Positions 6,144 to 14,793 of a stretch of 24,066 nt of DNA are shown here, piece by piece; within the stretch, counting starts at the first letter, position 1; each line of letters begins with the position of its first letter. This DNA is from JAJPXC01 sp964562375. GTDB taxonomy: Bacteria; Bacteroidota; Bacteroidia; Bacteroidales; Muribaculaceae. The stretch is taken from positions 1 to 24,066 of the forward strand of contig CAZLSW010000049.1 in assembly GCA_964562375.1 (NCBI GenBank), in the 5' to 3' direction. Below the pieces are notes generated by a model that had not been told where the DNA came from, made no database searches, and was given only the letters and a program-made list of their open reading frames with translations. A program made the position numbers and the translations under genes.

Positions 6144-6620
6144 ATGGACAGCAAGCGCGACGACATATCGCTGAGGTACCTTGTGCCGGTGGCCGACCAT
6201 TGCAAGATGAGCATGTGGGAGGTGATCCGCTACGAGGGTGGACCGATTGACATTAATCTGTATTCGAGGTTTTTGGGAGCTTCGGGCGACGGGGCTATGC
6301 GCTGGCGCCTGGGGGTGGTGTACTCGACCGTGAGGGGGCAGATCGAGCGGCATCTGCTGTGTCACGAGATTGAGTTGGGCCTTGAGGGTGATTTCCCGAT
6401 TGTGGACGACGGCCTGGAGCTGCCGGTGGAGGTGGCGACTTCGATTCTGAGCGTAGGCATCGGTGCGCTCAGGGGGATGATTGTCGACCGCACGGCGAGG
6501 ACGTTTTTGGCGCGCCATCCGTTACCGTTGTTCAATTTGACGGAGTTGGTTGACACGCTGATTTACAATCGTCCGGAGCATCACGACGAGCCGGCGCTGG
6601 TGGATTATGTCTACCGATGA
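6144..6620 (+). CDS. Hypothetical protein, possibly SecB-like fold
   Basis: This 158-residue soluble protein is not one I recognise with certainty. The middle and end read IELGLEGDFPI, then LPVEVATSILSVGIGALRGM, then HPLPLFNLTELVDTL. That order, an E-x-E-x-x-G-x-F strand, a helix with LRG, and a closing P-L-P-L-x-N segment, is what SecB and Bacteroidetes SecB-like proteins show. SecB-type proteins hold unfolded clients, and some serve toxin-antitoxin systems. The gene stands alone, convergent with the WYL regulator and separated from it by 6 bp. The start at 6144 has no clear ribosome site, as is common in Bacteroidetes. The fold assignment is an inference. Confidence 0.7.
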   Translation: MDSKRDDISLRYLVPVADHCKMSMWEVIRYEGGPIDINLYSRFLGASGDGAMRWRLGVVYSTVRGQIERHLLCHEIELGLEGDFPIVDDGLELPVEVATSILSVGIGALRGMIVDRTARTFLARHPLPLFNLTELVDTLIYNRPEHHDEPALVDYVYR

Positions 6621-6626
6621 AAGCCG

Positions 6627-7532
6627 TTAGTCGTCGACTACGGAGGTGTACTGGGAAATCGTGTTTTGGAGGGCGTTTACCATCTGGGCTCGTAGCTCGG
6701 GAGGGTCGAGAACGACGATCTCGGGCCCCAGGGAGAGCAGTTCTTGGAGGAAGTCGCGGGTAAGCTTGATTTTGTAGTTGAATATGGAGAATTCGTCGTG
6801 CACCATTTCTTCTTGGGAGTGGTGAAGGGGCAGATTGCGCAGGTATTTGGCTTGTTGTGGGGTGGTGCGGATTGACACTCGTCGTGGCTCGCTTTGGTCG
6901 AAGATGACGCCGAATGTGTCGCGGCAGAATTCGGCGGGGTCGAACTCGTCGGGGATGTGGTAGGCGTTGGAGGTGACCACGGCGTCGGTCATGCGGTCGA
7001 GGGCGTAGGTTTTGATCACTTTTTCCTTGACGTTACGGCCGGTGACGTACCATCGCTGTCGGAAGAGTTTCAAGAAGTAAGGCTCGAGGACGACTTCGCG
7101 GGCTTGTGAGCGGGTGAAAGGTGCGTAGAGGAATTGGAGGGTTTTGTTGGATTTGAGGGCGTCCATTACGGTGCCCAGGTGGTGGCGTGCCGAGGGGATG
7201 TCCTCGAGGAACACGCGTTCGGCCACCTCGCGGGAGTCGCTGAGCACGTTGTTGGTCACGACCGAGTTGAGCAGCCAGTTGGTGACGCTCTCGCGCTGGG
7301 CACCGTGTTCCTCGATATAGTATTCGTAGGTGGTGGCGTCACATTCGATGTTGATGTTGAAGAGCTCTTCGATGGCTTGGCGGTGGTTGTAGAATGTGCG
7401 CCGGGGCATCGGTTCGCCGTTGGAGTAGGGGGAGTTGCACCAGCGGTTGTTGAGTTCCTCGCGGGAGATTCGGCCGTATCGACGGATGGTGTCGACGATC
7501 CAGATATATCGGGAGAAGAGGTCTTTTGACAT
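6627..7532 (-). CDS. WYL-domain transcriptional regulator
   Basis: The protein has 301 residues. Residues 1-65 form a winged-helix start (LFSRYIWIVDTIRRYGRISR, then RRTFYNHRQAIEELFNINIE). Residues 120-190 form the WYL domain: TLQFLYAPF, LEPYFLKLFRQRWYVTGRN, then KTYALDRMTD. The signature is RWYVTGR in place of the usual WYL, which is a common variant. A C-terminal WCX-type region follows (RVSIRTTPQQAKYL and EIVVLDPPELRAQM). WYL proteins bind nucleic-acid-type or other small ligands and act as repressors or activators. It lies 35 bp after the symporter gene on the same strand, so it probably controls, or is co-transcribed with, the NamZ-symporter module. Confidence 0.9.
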   Translation of the reverse strand: MSKDLFSRYIWIVDTIRRYGRISREELNNRWCNSPYSNGEPMPRRTFYNHRQAIEELFNINIECDATTYEYYIEEHGAQRESVTNWLLNSVVTNNVLSDSREVAERVFLEDIPSARHHLGTVMDALKSNKTLQFLYAPFTRSQAREVVLEPYFLKLFRQRWYVTGRNVKEKVIKTYALDRMTDAVVTSNAYHIPDEFDPAEFCRDTFGVIFDQSEPRRVSIRTTPQQAKYLRNLPLHHSQEEMVHDEFSIFNYKIKLTRDFLQELLSLGPEIVVLDPPELRAQMVNALQNTISQYTSVVDD

Positions 7533-7567
7533 AATTTACTTCGTAAAAAGGTGAAGGATAAAGTGAA

Positions 7568-9034
7568 TTAGGAGGCGAGGGCTTTGTCGCGGCAGGGGGA
7601 GAGGAGACGCAAGCCCAGGACGGTGATGGCGGCGTTGATGATCAGCAGCTCAAAGGAGGTCTCGTAGCCCCAGAGGGTGTGGAGTGCCCATTGCACGGCC
7701 CAGGCGATGAAGGGCGAGGCCAGGCACACGACGGGCACCCAGCGGTCGTGGACGGGCTTGGACCAGAACAGACCGTAGACGAACAAGCCGAGAATCGGCC
7801 CGTAGGTGTAAGCGGCCAGGGTGTAGACTGCCGAGATGGCGTCCTGGTTGCTGAGGTAATAGAAGAAGATGATGACGAGGCCCATGGTGACCGACATGGC
7901 CACGTGGACCGTTTTGCGCACGCGGGCGAGGCGTTGCTCCTCGTAGCGCTTCTGCCCGTCGAGGATGTCGACCGTGAAGGAGGTGGTGAGTGAGGTAAGA
8001 GCCGATCCGGCGGCCGAGTAGGCGGCTGAGATAAGGCCGAGGACGAAGAGCACGCCAACGACAACAGGAACTGAGTCGTGGTGGGCAACCAGCGAGAATA
8101 CCTCGTCGCTCTTTTCGGGAGCGGTTACGCCCTTGGCATCCATGAAGATGAACAGCAGGGTGCCGAGGCACAGGAACAGCGCCACGACGAAGAATTGCAT
8201 CACGCCGGAGACGATCATGTTCTTCTGCGACTGGCGCGAGTCGCGGCAGGCAAGGTTGCGCTGCATCATGTCCTGGTCAAGGCCGTTGGTGGCTATGGCC
8301 ATGAACACGCCGGCCAGGAACTGTTTCCAGAAGTAGGTCGACGCTTTGGGGTCGTCGAAGAAGAACACCCGAGAGGAGTGGTGAGAGCCAATTGCCGAGG
8401 TGAGTTGGCCCCAAGAGAATCCTAAGTTCTGGGCCACAAAGTATATGCACAGCACCACCGACATAATCAGGCAGAAGCTCTTCAAGGTGTCGGTCCAGAT
8501 AAGGGTCTTGACTCCCCCTTGCACGGTGTAGAGCCAAATCAGGGCAATTGTGACTATGACGTTGAAAATGAAGGGTATATGCAGCGGGTCAAAAACCAAG
8601 GCTTGGAGCACGACGCATACGACGAGGAATCTCACCGAGGCGCCGAGCATCTTGGAAACGAAGAAGAACCAGGCCGAGGTGCGGTAGGTGTGCTGGCCGA
8701 AGCGCTCGCCCAGGTAGCCGTAGATCGACACGAGGTTGCGCTTGTAGAACAGCGGCACGAGCACGAAGGCGATCACGACGTAGCCCACGATGAAGCCCAA
8801 CACCATCTGCAGGTAGCTGTAACCCTTGGCCTCGACCATACCGGGCACGGAGACGAACGTGACGCCTGAGATGGCGGCGCCGATCATGGCGAATGCCACC
8901 AGCGGCCACGGCGCGCGGCGGTTGCCGGTGAAGAAGGTGGAGTTGTCGCTGCGCCGCGAGGCGAAATATGATATCAGTAAGAGCAGGGCGAAGTAGCCGG
9001 CGATGGTCAAAATTACTTTCCAGTGGTGGGGCAT
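7568..9034 (-). CDS. Sodium:solute symporter (SSS family)
   Basis: The protein has 488 residues and about 13 membrane helices, as expected for the SSS/SLC5 family. Family marks are the first-helix pair with SRRSDNSTFFTGNRRAPW, GAAISGVTFVSVPGMV in helix 2, TNGLDQDMMQRNLACRD in the middle, and SAAYSAAGSALTSLTTSF, whose serine and threonine residues correspond to the second sodium site. It uses the sodium gradient to import a small solute. The upstream gene on the same strand encodes a NamZ-type muramidase, so a MurNAc- or muropeptide-derived sugar is a reasonable guess, as in Tannerella where a related symporter serves MurNAc uptake. The substrate is inferred from context only. Confidence 0.9.
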   Translation of the reverse strand: MPHHWKVILTIAGYFALLLLISYFASRRSDNSTFFTGNRRAPWPLVAFAMIGAAISGVTFVSVPGMVEAKGYSYLQMVLGFIVGYVVIAFVLVPLFYKRNLVSIYGYLGERFGQHTYRTSAWFFFVSKMLGASVRFLVVCVVLQALVFDPLHIPFIFNVIVTIALIWLYTVQGGVKTLIWTDTLKSFCLIMSVVLCIYFVAQNLGFSWGQLTSAIGSHHSSRVFFFDDPKASTYFWKQFLAGVFMAIATNGLDQDMMQRNLACRDSRQSQKNMIVSGVMQFFVVALFLCLGTLLFIFMDAKGVTAPEKSDEVFSLVAHHDSVPVVVGVLFVLGLISAAYSAAGSALTSLTTSFTVDILDGQKRYEEQRLARVRKTVHVAMSVTMGLVIIFFYYLSNQDAISAVYTLAAYTYGPILGLFVYGLFWSKPVHDRWVPVVCLASPFIAWAVQWALHTLWGYETSFELLIINAAITVLGLRLLSPCRDKALAS

Positions 9035-9041
9035 TATTATT

Positions 9042-9290
9042 TAGTTTTCAGTTTTTTGGTTTTCAGTTTTCAGTTTTCAGTGATTTCCTTTACTCCTTTA
9101 CTCCTTTACTCCTTTATCGAAAGCACGAATACACGAATACACGAATACACGAATACACGAATGCACGAATACACGAATACGCGATGGCGCGAGAGCCAGA
9201 GCTATTAGGCTAAATGCTAAATGCTAAACGCTAAATGCTATACTACGCTAAATGCTATACTACGCTAAACGCTAAATGCTAAACTGCAAA
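9042..9290. repeat. Cluster of 7-bp and 8-bp microsatellites
   Basis: The gap between the NamZ and symporter genes is nearly all short tandem repeats: TTTTCAG (7 bp, about 9045-9081), CTTTACTC (8 bp, 9088-9113), CACGAATA (8 bp, about seven copies with one variant, 9124-9180) and GCTAAAT variants (7 bp, 9209-9284), including a 17-bp double unit with GCTATACTAC. There is no gene here. Similar 7/8-bp repeats occur at 19741-19817. Slippage could change the spacing between the two genes. Confidence 0.9.
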
Positions 9291-9292
9291 CG

Positions 9293-10450
9293 CTATTCCG
9301 GGTAGAGGAGGTAGGGGGCGCGCTGGGCGCGGAAGCGGGCTACGTCGTCGGCCCAGCCGGCCTTGATTTCGTCGGCCGTCATGCCTGATTCGATCTTGCC
9401 TCGGATGGTGCCGTCGCCAATGAGTTTCTCGAAAAACGGGGTGAAGAATTTGTCGCCCATGTTGAGGTTGTTGTAGGCGTCGATTAGGTACTCGAGGTTG
9501 ACACCCTGGGCTATGGCCTCCTCCTCCGTGACTTTGCGCAGGTCCACGCCGTGGCACAGTTTGCCCAATTGCGGGGGATTTTTGGCCCCGGCCACCGAGC
9601 GCGGGGTGAACGTGAAGTCGCGGCCGGTCATGTCGGGGTGGCCGTATACCTCAAACGGGAAATCGGTGCCGCGGCCCAGACTCACTGGCGTGGCCTCGAA
9701 ATAGCATGTCGACGGGTAGAGGTAAATTGAGAGCATGTTGCGCAGATTTGGCGACGGTGCCACGGGGAGGCGGTAGCGGGTTTGGTGGGTGTAGTTTTCG
9801 CATTGGATCACGACCAGTCGGGAGCGTTTGCCATCCTTGAGCCAACCCTCGCCGTCGGCCATCATGGCGAGTTCGCCGAGGGTCATGCCGTGCACCACGG
9901 GGATGGGCAATCGTCCCACGCCCGAGCGATATTTCATGTCGAGGATCGGGCCGTCGACGGTCATTCCGTTGGGGTTGGGGCGGTCGAGCACCACTACCAT
10001 CTTGTCGTCCTCGGTGGCGGCGTCCATCAAGTCGATCATCGTGCAGTAGTAGGTGTAGTAACGCAGGCCAACGTCCTGAATGTCAATCACTACGGCATCC
10101 ACGTCTTTCAGCAATGCGGGGTCGTTGGCGCGGTTCTTGCCCCCGTAGAGGCTCACCACCGGGATGCCTGTCTTGGAGTCCCGCGAGTCGGTTACATGCT
10201 CGCCGGCGTCGGCGTCGCCACGGAATCCGTGCTCGGGAGAGAGGATCTTGGTGACGTTGATTCCCTGGTCGAGCATGAGGTCGAGGGTGTGAGGGTCGCC
10301 CACCATGCCGGTGTGGTTGGAGTACAGGGCCACACGCTTGCCCTTGAGCAGCGGGGCGTAGGCGTCGACGCGGGCGGCTCCCACAACGACGTCATCGCCC
10401 CGACAGACGAGGGCGCAGAGCAGGGCGAATATGACGAGTATATGTTTCAT
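9293..10450 (-). CDS. namZ: Exo-beta-N-acetylmuramidase NamZ-like (DUF1343)
   Basis: The protein has 385 residues with a signal peptide (MKHILVIFALLCALVCRG), so it works outside the cytoplasm. It has the DUF1343 marks in order: GKRVALYSNHTGMV, then ILSPEHGFRGDADAGE with the conserved PEHGFRG, VSLYGG, VVIDIQDVGLRYYTYYCTM, VVLDRPNPNG, PIPVVHGMTLGELAMM and LYPSTCYFEATPVSLGRGTD. The length is typical. Characterised members (NamZ, GH171) remove MurNAc from the non-reducing ends of peptidoglycan fragments. Downstream on the same strand are a sodium symporter and a WYL regulator, which suggests a wall-sugar salvage unit. The start fits a candidate -7 element about 80 bp upstream. Confidence 0.92.
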   Translation of the reverse strand: MKHILVIFALLCALVCRGDDVVVGAARVDAYAPLLKGKRVALYSNHTGMVGDPHTLDLMLDQGINVTKILSPEHGFRGDADAGEHVTDSRDSKTGIPVVSLYGGKNRANDPALLKDVDAVVIDIQDVGLRYYTYYCTMIDLMDAATEDDKMVVVLDRPNPNGMTVDGPILDMKYRSGVGRLPIPVVHGMTLGELAMMADGEGWLKDGKRSRLVVIQCENYTHQTRYRLPVAPSPNLRNMLSIYLYPSTCYFEATPVSLGRGTDFPFEVYGHPDMTGRDFTFTPRSVAGAKNPPQLGKLCHGVDLRKVTEEEAIAQGVNLEYLIDAYNNLNMGDKFFTPFFEKLIGDGTIRGKIESGMTADEIKAGWADDVARFRAQRAPYLLYPE

Positions 10451-10530
10451 TACAAGTGTTTTACGTTGGCTGTTAGGATAACTATAGATTGGGGAGAACG
10501 TCTCCGGGATGTAGAGTAATTTTCCACTGC

Positions 10531-10538
10531 CAAAGGTA
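10531..10538 (-). promoter_or_regulatory. -7 element upstream of the NamZ gene
   Basis: TACCTTTG on the minus strand matches TAnnTTTG exactly and lies about 80 bp before the NamZ start codon. The -33 position has no good TTTG, so the promoter is uncertain. It is the only candidate in the 155-bp gap after the 1209-residue protein gene. Confidence 0.4.
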
Positions 10539-10605
10539 GCGCGAATTTTTGAAACACCACCCTTAAAAGATGTTTCCGTAAGCCAAAAAACCGTAAAGCG
10601 CTTGG

Positions 10606-13600
10606 TTATTGCAACGTATAGTACGAGGCCGAGGGTAGAGGATAGTTACGGAGGTATGGCTCCGTGTAGTTGATTTTCACCTGCCGCTTGTCCTTGTCTT
10701 GCAGTGACTTGTATGCCTCGGCGAAGAGCCCAGGCTTTCCTACTGCATTTTCAATCGTGGAAAGCGCTCCGGGGAAGAACATCTCCCCCTCGGTACAGAT
10801 AAAGCTGAGGTCGCTTGGGCTGTAATTGGAATGCTCAAGGGTGTTGATGGCATAGGCGCAATAAGCGTCTACGCATGCAGGGTCCATCCCCAGCCAGTAG
10901 GCGTAAGCCAGCCGATGGAGGAAGGCGTTGTAGACGGGTCCGTCCTCCTTGGCAACGGGGCGACCAAAGTTGCAAGCGCGCAACGAGAGATATGGGTCGA
11001 CGTTTTCACCCAATATGGCTTTCATCTCTGCGATAGCCTCTACAGCTCGGTTGCACTCCTTTTTGTGTGTGAAATGGTCGGCGGCGAGGGCTACCTCGAG
11101 CATGCGGATTCCCTCTTGTAGTTGGTCGGGCGACAGTGACGCCATGTCGTTCCACCGGGCGGTGATCTCATAGACCACAGCGCCGATCTGGTAATGGGCC
11201 AACGCTTTCTTGTGCCAGTAGTCAAATTTCGGGTCATTCGACGCTTTGCACAGGAACGCCATCGTGGCCTCGGCCTCAGCGTATCCATTGGCGGCGATTT
11301 CCCCAATCCAGTTTTTCAGTCGGGAGGCCTCAGCCTGTGGCAAAATAGAGCCGGAGGAAAAGGGCAAAGGCTTCTCGTAGATGGTCATACCCTTCTCAGT
11401 TAATGTGCGTAGAGTGTTGATTCGCAACTCGTTATCGAGTGGCTGAAAGCCGCGTAGTGAATGGGCGGCATAGGCCATCGTGGCCGTGTTCAGCCCTTGG
11501 GAGGCGGCATTGAGGAAAAGTGAATCGGCGCGGGCATGATCAACTGCTCGGTGGTTCAATCCGTTGGCGTAGCACAGGCCCTCGAGGTAGTTGGCGATCG
11601 CCTTTCGGTCCTGATCGGTGTAGGGCGTGCCATCCGCTTGATTGGCAGGCAAATAGTCCAATACTGCTTGAGTGCCGCCATAGTGCTCAATGGCGCGTAG
11701 GAGGTTTTGGGGACGCAGCATGAAATCGGTGGCCTGTGCCGGACTCAGGGTCTCAAGAGCCTTGTTCACGCTGCCAAGGGCGAGGTCGTCACGGTCGTTT
11801 TGCGACAGCATTTGGGCATCCTGGAGATGGGTATTGGGATTGGCCTCATCCAAGCCCCAATTGGCCACGTCGATGGAGTCCTGGATGGGTATAATCGGGG
11901 TGTTGGTGTTGTCGCGGCGTTTGGCAAACTCCAATAAATGAGCGTGCAACTCCCGGTCGCCCAAGTCTTTTGACATTAGGGCGAGGTTGACGGTCAGATC
12001 GGAGTATCCGCGCCCGCCAGCGATATCGAGCTGATAGGTGTCGAAGAGGGTGTGCACCGCGGGCAGGTGAAGTTGGGATGCCAGCAGGTGTTGCAGGCTG
12101 TCGCACTTAGCCCACGACGCCGTCAACTTCCCATCTGCACCATAGTAGGAATAACGGTAAAATTTTGACAACTGATGAGAGGCCATTTGGCTCATATAAG
12201 GGTCGTCGTGCTTGGCCAGATCCTGCAGGGTGGCGAACGCCTCGCCAGAGTGCGCAGAATCGCTCAGGAGAGTGCAAACCGACTGCGTGAGCCATCCCCA
12301 CTCGTCGAGGTCTTGGTGGTCGCTGGCTTGGCGGAGCATGATCTTATCGGCCTCCTCGGGAGTCCACGACATGGAGGCAAGCAGGGCTTGGAGGCCGGCG
12401 CCGTCCGTGCGGGAGAGTTTCTTGGCCCAATGGTTGGCTCGGTCATGATCGATCGTGCCTCCCTTGCCGGTAATATGCATCAGTGCTAGGCGCTTGATGC
12501 GAGCGGCGTGCTTAACGGTGTCGTCGGCGCAGATCCCCTCGTAGGCCTTGATCGCCTTGCGGTACATCTCGCCCGACTTCTGCACCAGGGCGCGGGTCTC
12601 GCCGTCGTGGGCGTAGTCGTAGATGTTGAGGTCGACACCTTGCAGGCGTGCGATGGCTTGCTGCTCGAGGGCAACTGCCTTCTCATAAGGGCTGTCGGGG
12701 TTCCACCATGTGGTGATGGCCTCGGCTTGCCAAGCGCACACCACGACGAGCACCAGCACCGCTGCCGCGGCGACGCACCAGGTGGTGATCTTGCGACGTT
12801 TATGGGCCTTCTTCAGCCCCTTCACGTCACCGCTCACGCCTTCTAATTGGCCGCCAAGGTTTTCCGTCTTGTCCTTTACCTTCTCAACGTCCTTCTGTAC
12901 GCTGGTAACGTCGTCCTTTATCTCCTCGACATCCTTCTGTACGCCGGTAACGTCGTCCTTTACCTTCTCAACTTCTCCCTCGAGGCTCGCCAACTTCTCG
13001 CTGATCGCCTTGATTTCCTTGCCGAAATCGTCCCTCAACTGCTTGATGCGTTGAGTGTTCTTTTCAGCCTCTGGATCCTTGTTGAACGACGCGCGAAACT
13101 CTTTGGCATCGTTTTCAAGCTTCTTCAACTGGGCGTTGATCGCGTTGATCGACTCGGATGACGCGCCGGCCGCGATTTTGGCGTTAAGGTCGTCGGTGAG
13201 GCTGCTCAAGGAGGCTTTCATTGCCTCGAGTTCCTTCTTTAGATCCTCGTTGTCGCTCTCAACGTCAAAGTAGTCGAGTAAGGCCGTGTGTATCTTCTCG
13301 CTCGGCGGCTGGATGGTCGCATAGCAGTCCTTCGCCTCCAAGTGGAAGGGTTGAGTGGCGAATTTCTCGAAAGCATATACCTTTTTGTAAGGCTCGAGCC
13401 AAAACAGTCCGTCGCTGTCGGGCTTCAGTGCGACCCATTTGCCCGATTCGATGGTGCCGATGGGATTGTCGGCGTTCTTAGAGATGCTCACCGGAATGCG
13501 GTAGCTCGGAGCGCTCTTGGTGAAAAATTCGGCAAATTCCTCAGTGAAACCACACTTGTTGAGGTTCTTCAGGATGTAGATTATGGCGATATAGTTGCGC

Positions 13601-14235
13601 GCCATCAAGCTCGATAACGATACGTCGAGATACCCGATGCTCTTTTCGTGTATCATGTTGCGGTATTTACGGCAATGGTAAGCCATATTCTGCACGTTGT
13701 AGCATTTCGCAACCGAGTCGTTAAGTTTCTTGAGGTGATTTTGCATAGGTACGAGGCAACTCTCTTTGTAACGGCCGCTTTCGATATACCCGGTTTTCTC
13801 CAATCCAAAGATGTCGCCGATGCTTTCTATAATATGCTCGGTGATAGACAGTTGTCCCAATAGCTCGGCCCTGTCGCTCGCGGTGTTGAGCGTGCGACTT
13901 TTGCCGTCGGCCACTTTCATGAACGACGCGATACCCACGCTCGCGCAATCCTTATCCCCAGCGTCCTGCTGCCTTTTGGCGCGGATCATGTCCCATATCA
14001 TCATGGCCTCATACACCCCTCTGTCAAGGTCCAGCCCCTTGGGTGCCCCTGGCAGACCGTTCCTCCATTGCGGATATTTCCATTGCTCTTTACCGTCTTT
14101 GCCTACGAATGGATCCGCAACCATGCGGAATAGCTCCAAGTCGATAGTTGCGCTGTAGCCGTGGGCGATGTGGCATTTCACCTCATCGAAAAAGTTGCGA
14201 GCGAAGCTTTGGAATTGTGTCAATCGGGTAGGCAT
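10606..14235 (-). CDS. Large single-pass membrane protein: N-terminal helical domain, coiled coil, Sel1/TPR-like repeats
   Basis: I do not recognise this 1209-residue protein as a named family. Residues 1-325 form a soluble, mostly helical domain containing HCRKYRNMIHEKS near residue 190, which recalls the R...H motif of HEPN domains but with three residues between R and H. Residues 325-475 are coiled coil, including a 14-residue repeat (VEKVKDDVTGVQKD, VEEIKDDVTSVQKD). KKAHKRRK then precedes one membrane helix at about 480-502, so by the positive-inside rule the N-terminus is cytoplasmic. Residues 505-1209 would be periplasmic and contain Sel1/TPR-like helix pairs (HAARIKRLALMHITGKGGTI; AISNYL-like and MAYAAHSL segments). 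It may signal across the membrane or assemble a complex. It is transcribed alone. Confidence 0.85.
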   Translation of the reverse strand: MPTRLTQFQSFARNFFDEVKCHIAHGYSATIDLELFRMVADPFVGKDGKEQWKYPQWRNGLPGAPKGLDLDRGVYEAMMIWDMIRAKRQQDAGDKDCASVGIASFMKVADGKSRTLNTASDRAELLGQLSITEHIIESIGDIFGLEKTGYIESGRYKESCLVPMQNHLKKLNDSVAKCYNVQNMAYHCRKYRNMIHEKSIGYLDVSLSSLMARNYIAIIYILKNLNKCGFTEEFAEFFTKSAPSYRIPVSISKNADNPIGTIESGKWVALKPDSDGLFWLEPYKKVYAFEKFATQPFHLEAKDCYATIQPPSEKIHTALLDYFDVESDNEDLKKELEAMKASLSSLTDDLNAKIAAGASSESINAINAQLKKLENDAKEFRASFNKDPEAEKNTQRIKQLRDDFGKEIKAISEKLASLEGEVEKVKDDVTGVQKDVEEIKDDVTSVQKDVEKVKDKTENLGGQLEGVSGDVKGLKKAHKRRKITTWCVAAAAVLVLVVVCAWQAEAITTWWNPDSPYEKAVALEQQAIARLQGVDLNIYDYAHDGETRALVQKSGEMYRKAIKAYEGICADDTVKHAARIKRLALMHITGKGGTIDHDRANHWAKKLSRTDGAGLQALLASMSWTPEEADKIMLRQASDHQDLDEWGWLTQSVCTLLSDSAHSGEAFATLQDLAKHDDPYMSQMASHQLSKFYRYSYYGADGKLTASWAKCDSLQHLLASQLHLPAVHTLFDTYQLDIAGGRGYSDLTVNLALMSKDLGDRELHAHLLEFAKRRDNTNTPIIPIQDSIDVANWGLDEANPNTHLQDAQMLSQNDRDDLALGSVNKALETLSPAQATDFMLRPQNLLRAIEHYGGTQAVLDYLPANQADGTPYTDQDRKAIANYLEGLCYANGLNHRAVDHARADSLFLNAASQGLNTATMAYAAHSLRGFQPLDNELRINTLRTLTEKGMTIYEKPLPFSSGSILPQAEASRLKNWIGEIAANGYAEAEATMAFLCKASNDPKFDYWHKKALAHYQIGAVVYEITARWNDMASLSPDQLQEGIRMLEVALAADHFTHKKECNRAVEAIAEMKAILGENVDPYLSLRACNFGRPVAKEDGPVYNAFLHRLAYAYWLGMDPACVDAYCAYAINTLEHSNYSPSDLSFICTEGEMFFPGALSTIENAVGKPGLFAEAYKSLQDKDKRQVKINYTEPYLRNYPLPSASYYTLQ

Positions 14236-14282
14236 GGCAGTGGATTTGTGTGATGATTGGTAATTGTGAAGTTTTTAACCTG

Positions 14283-14315
14283 CAAATATACAACACACCT
14301 TTACTCAAAACCAAA
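14283..14315 (-). promoter_or_regulatory. Promoter of the 1209-residue membrane protein gene
   Basis: On the minus strand an exact -33 TTTG (14312-14315) is followed after 21 nt by an exact -7 TATATTTG (14283-14290). The leader would be about 40 nt. Confidence 0.75.
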
Positions 14316-14393
14316 TCAATACGCCAATAATGCCAATAACAGCGATAAATAGGCGAATATTCCACTCCTCCCTTTGTCCCCTCGTCTGGCTGG

Positions 14394-14793
14394 AGGCGGC
14401 AGCACCGTCCTTCTCTACGTAACCCCATGCTTCAGCTTGGGGTCCGCCAACCCCCATGACGATAGGCGGCAGAGCCGCCCTTCTCTACGTAACCCCATGC
14501 TTCAGCTTGGGGTCCGCCAACCCCCATGACGATNNNNNNNNNNNNNNNNNNNNNNNNNNNNNNNNNNNNNNNNNNNNNNNNNNNNNNNNNNNNNNNNNNN
14601 NNNNNNNNNNNNNNNNNNNNNNNNNNNNNNNNNAGGCGGCAGCGCCGCCCCTCTCTACGTAACCCCATGCTTCAGCTTGGGGTTCGCCTACCCCCATGAC
14701 AATAGGCGGCAGCGCCGCCCTTCTCTGCGTAACCCCATGCTTCAGCTTGGGGTCCGCCAACCCCCCATGACAAGAGGTGGCGGAGCCACCTCT
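14394..14793. repeat. Tandem array of a 70-bp double-hairpin unit
   Basis: Units start at 14394, 14464, 14634, 14704 and (partial) 14775, each opening with AGGCGGC or AGGTGGC. Each full unit carries two hairpins: a GGCGGC-N3-GCCGCC type, and ACCCCATGC-TTCA-GCTTGGGGT. In the last unit the first hairpin is AGAGGTGGC/GCCACCTCT, with paired changes that keep the stem intact. The first copy is partly broken (ACCGTCC). The true copy number is unknown because 100 Ns interrupt the array. It fills the space between two divergent transcription units. Confidence 0.92.
14534..14633. other. Assembly gap of 100 Ns inside the 70-bp array
   Basis: Exactly 100 undetermined bases interrupt the array, and the repeat phase does not carry over (170 bp between flanking unit starts). 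The length is therefore a placeholder, and the assembler probably collapsed or broke at the repeat. Confidence 0.98.

Noticed and set aside
9782..10519. 245-residue plus-strand ORF rich in His and Val.
   Set aside because: It is antisense to the clearly conserved NamZ gene.
14394..14793. Possible CRISPR array.
   Set aside because: The whole 70-bp unit repeats with no unique spacers, and no cas genes are present.
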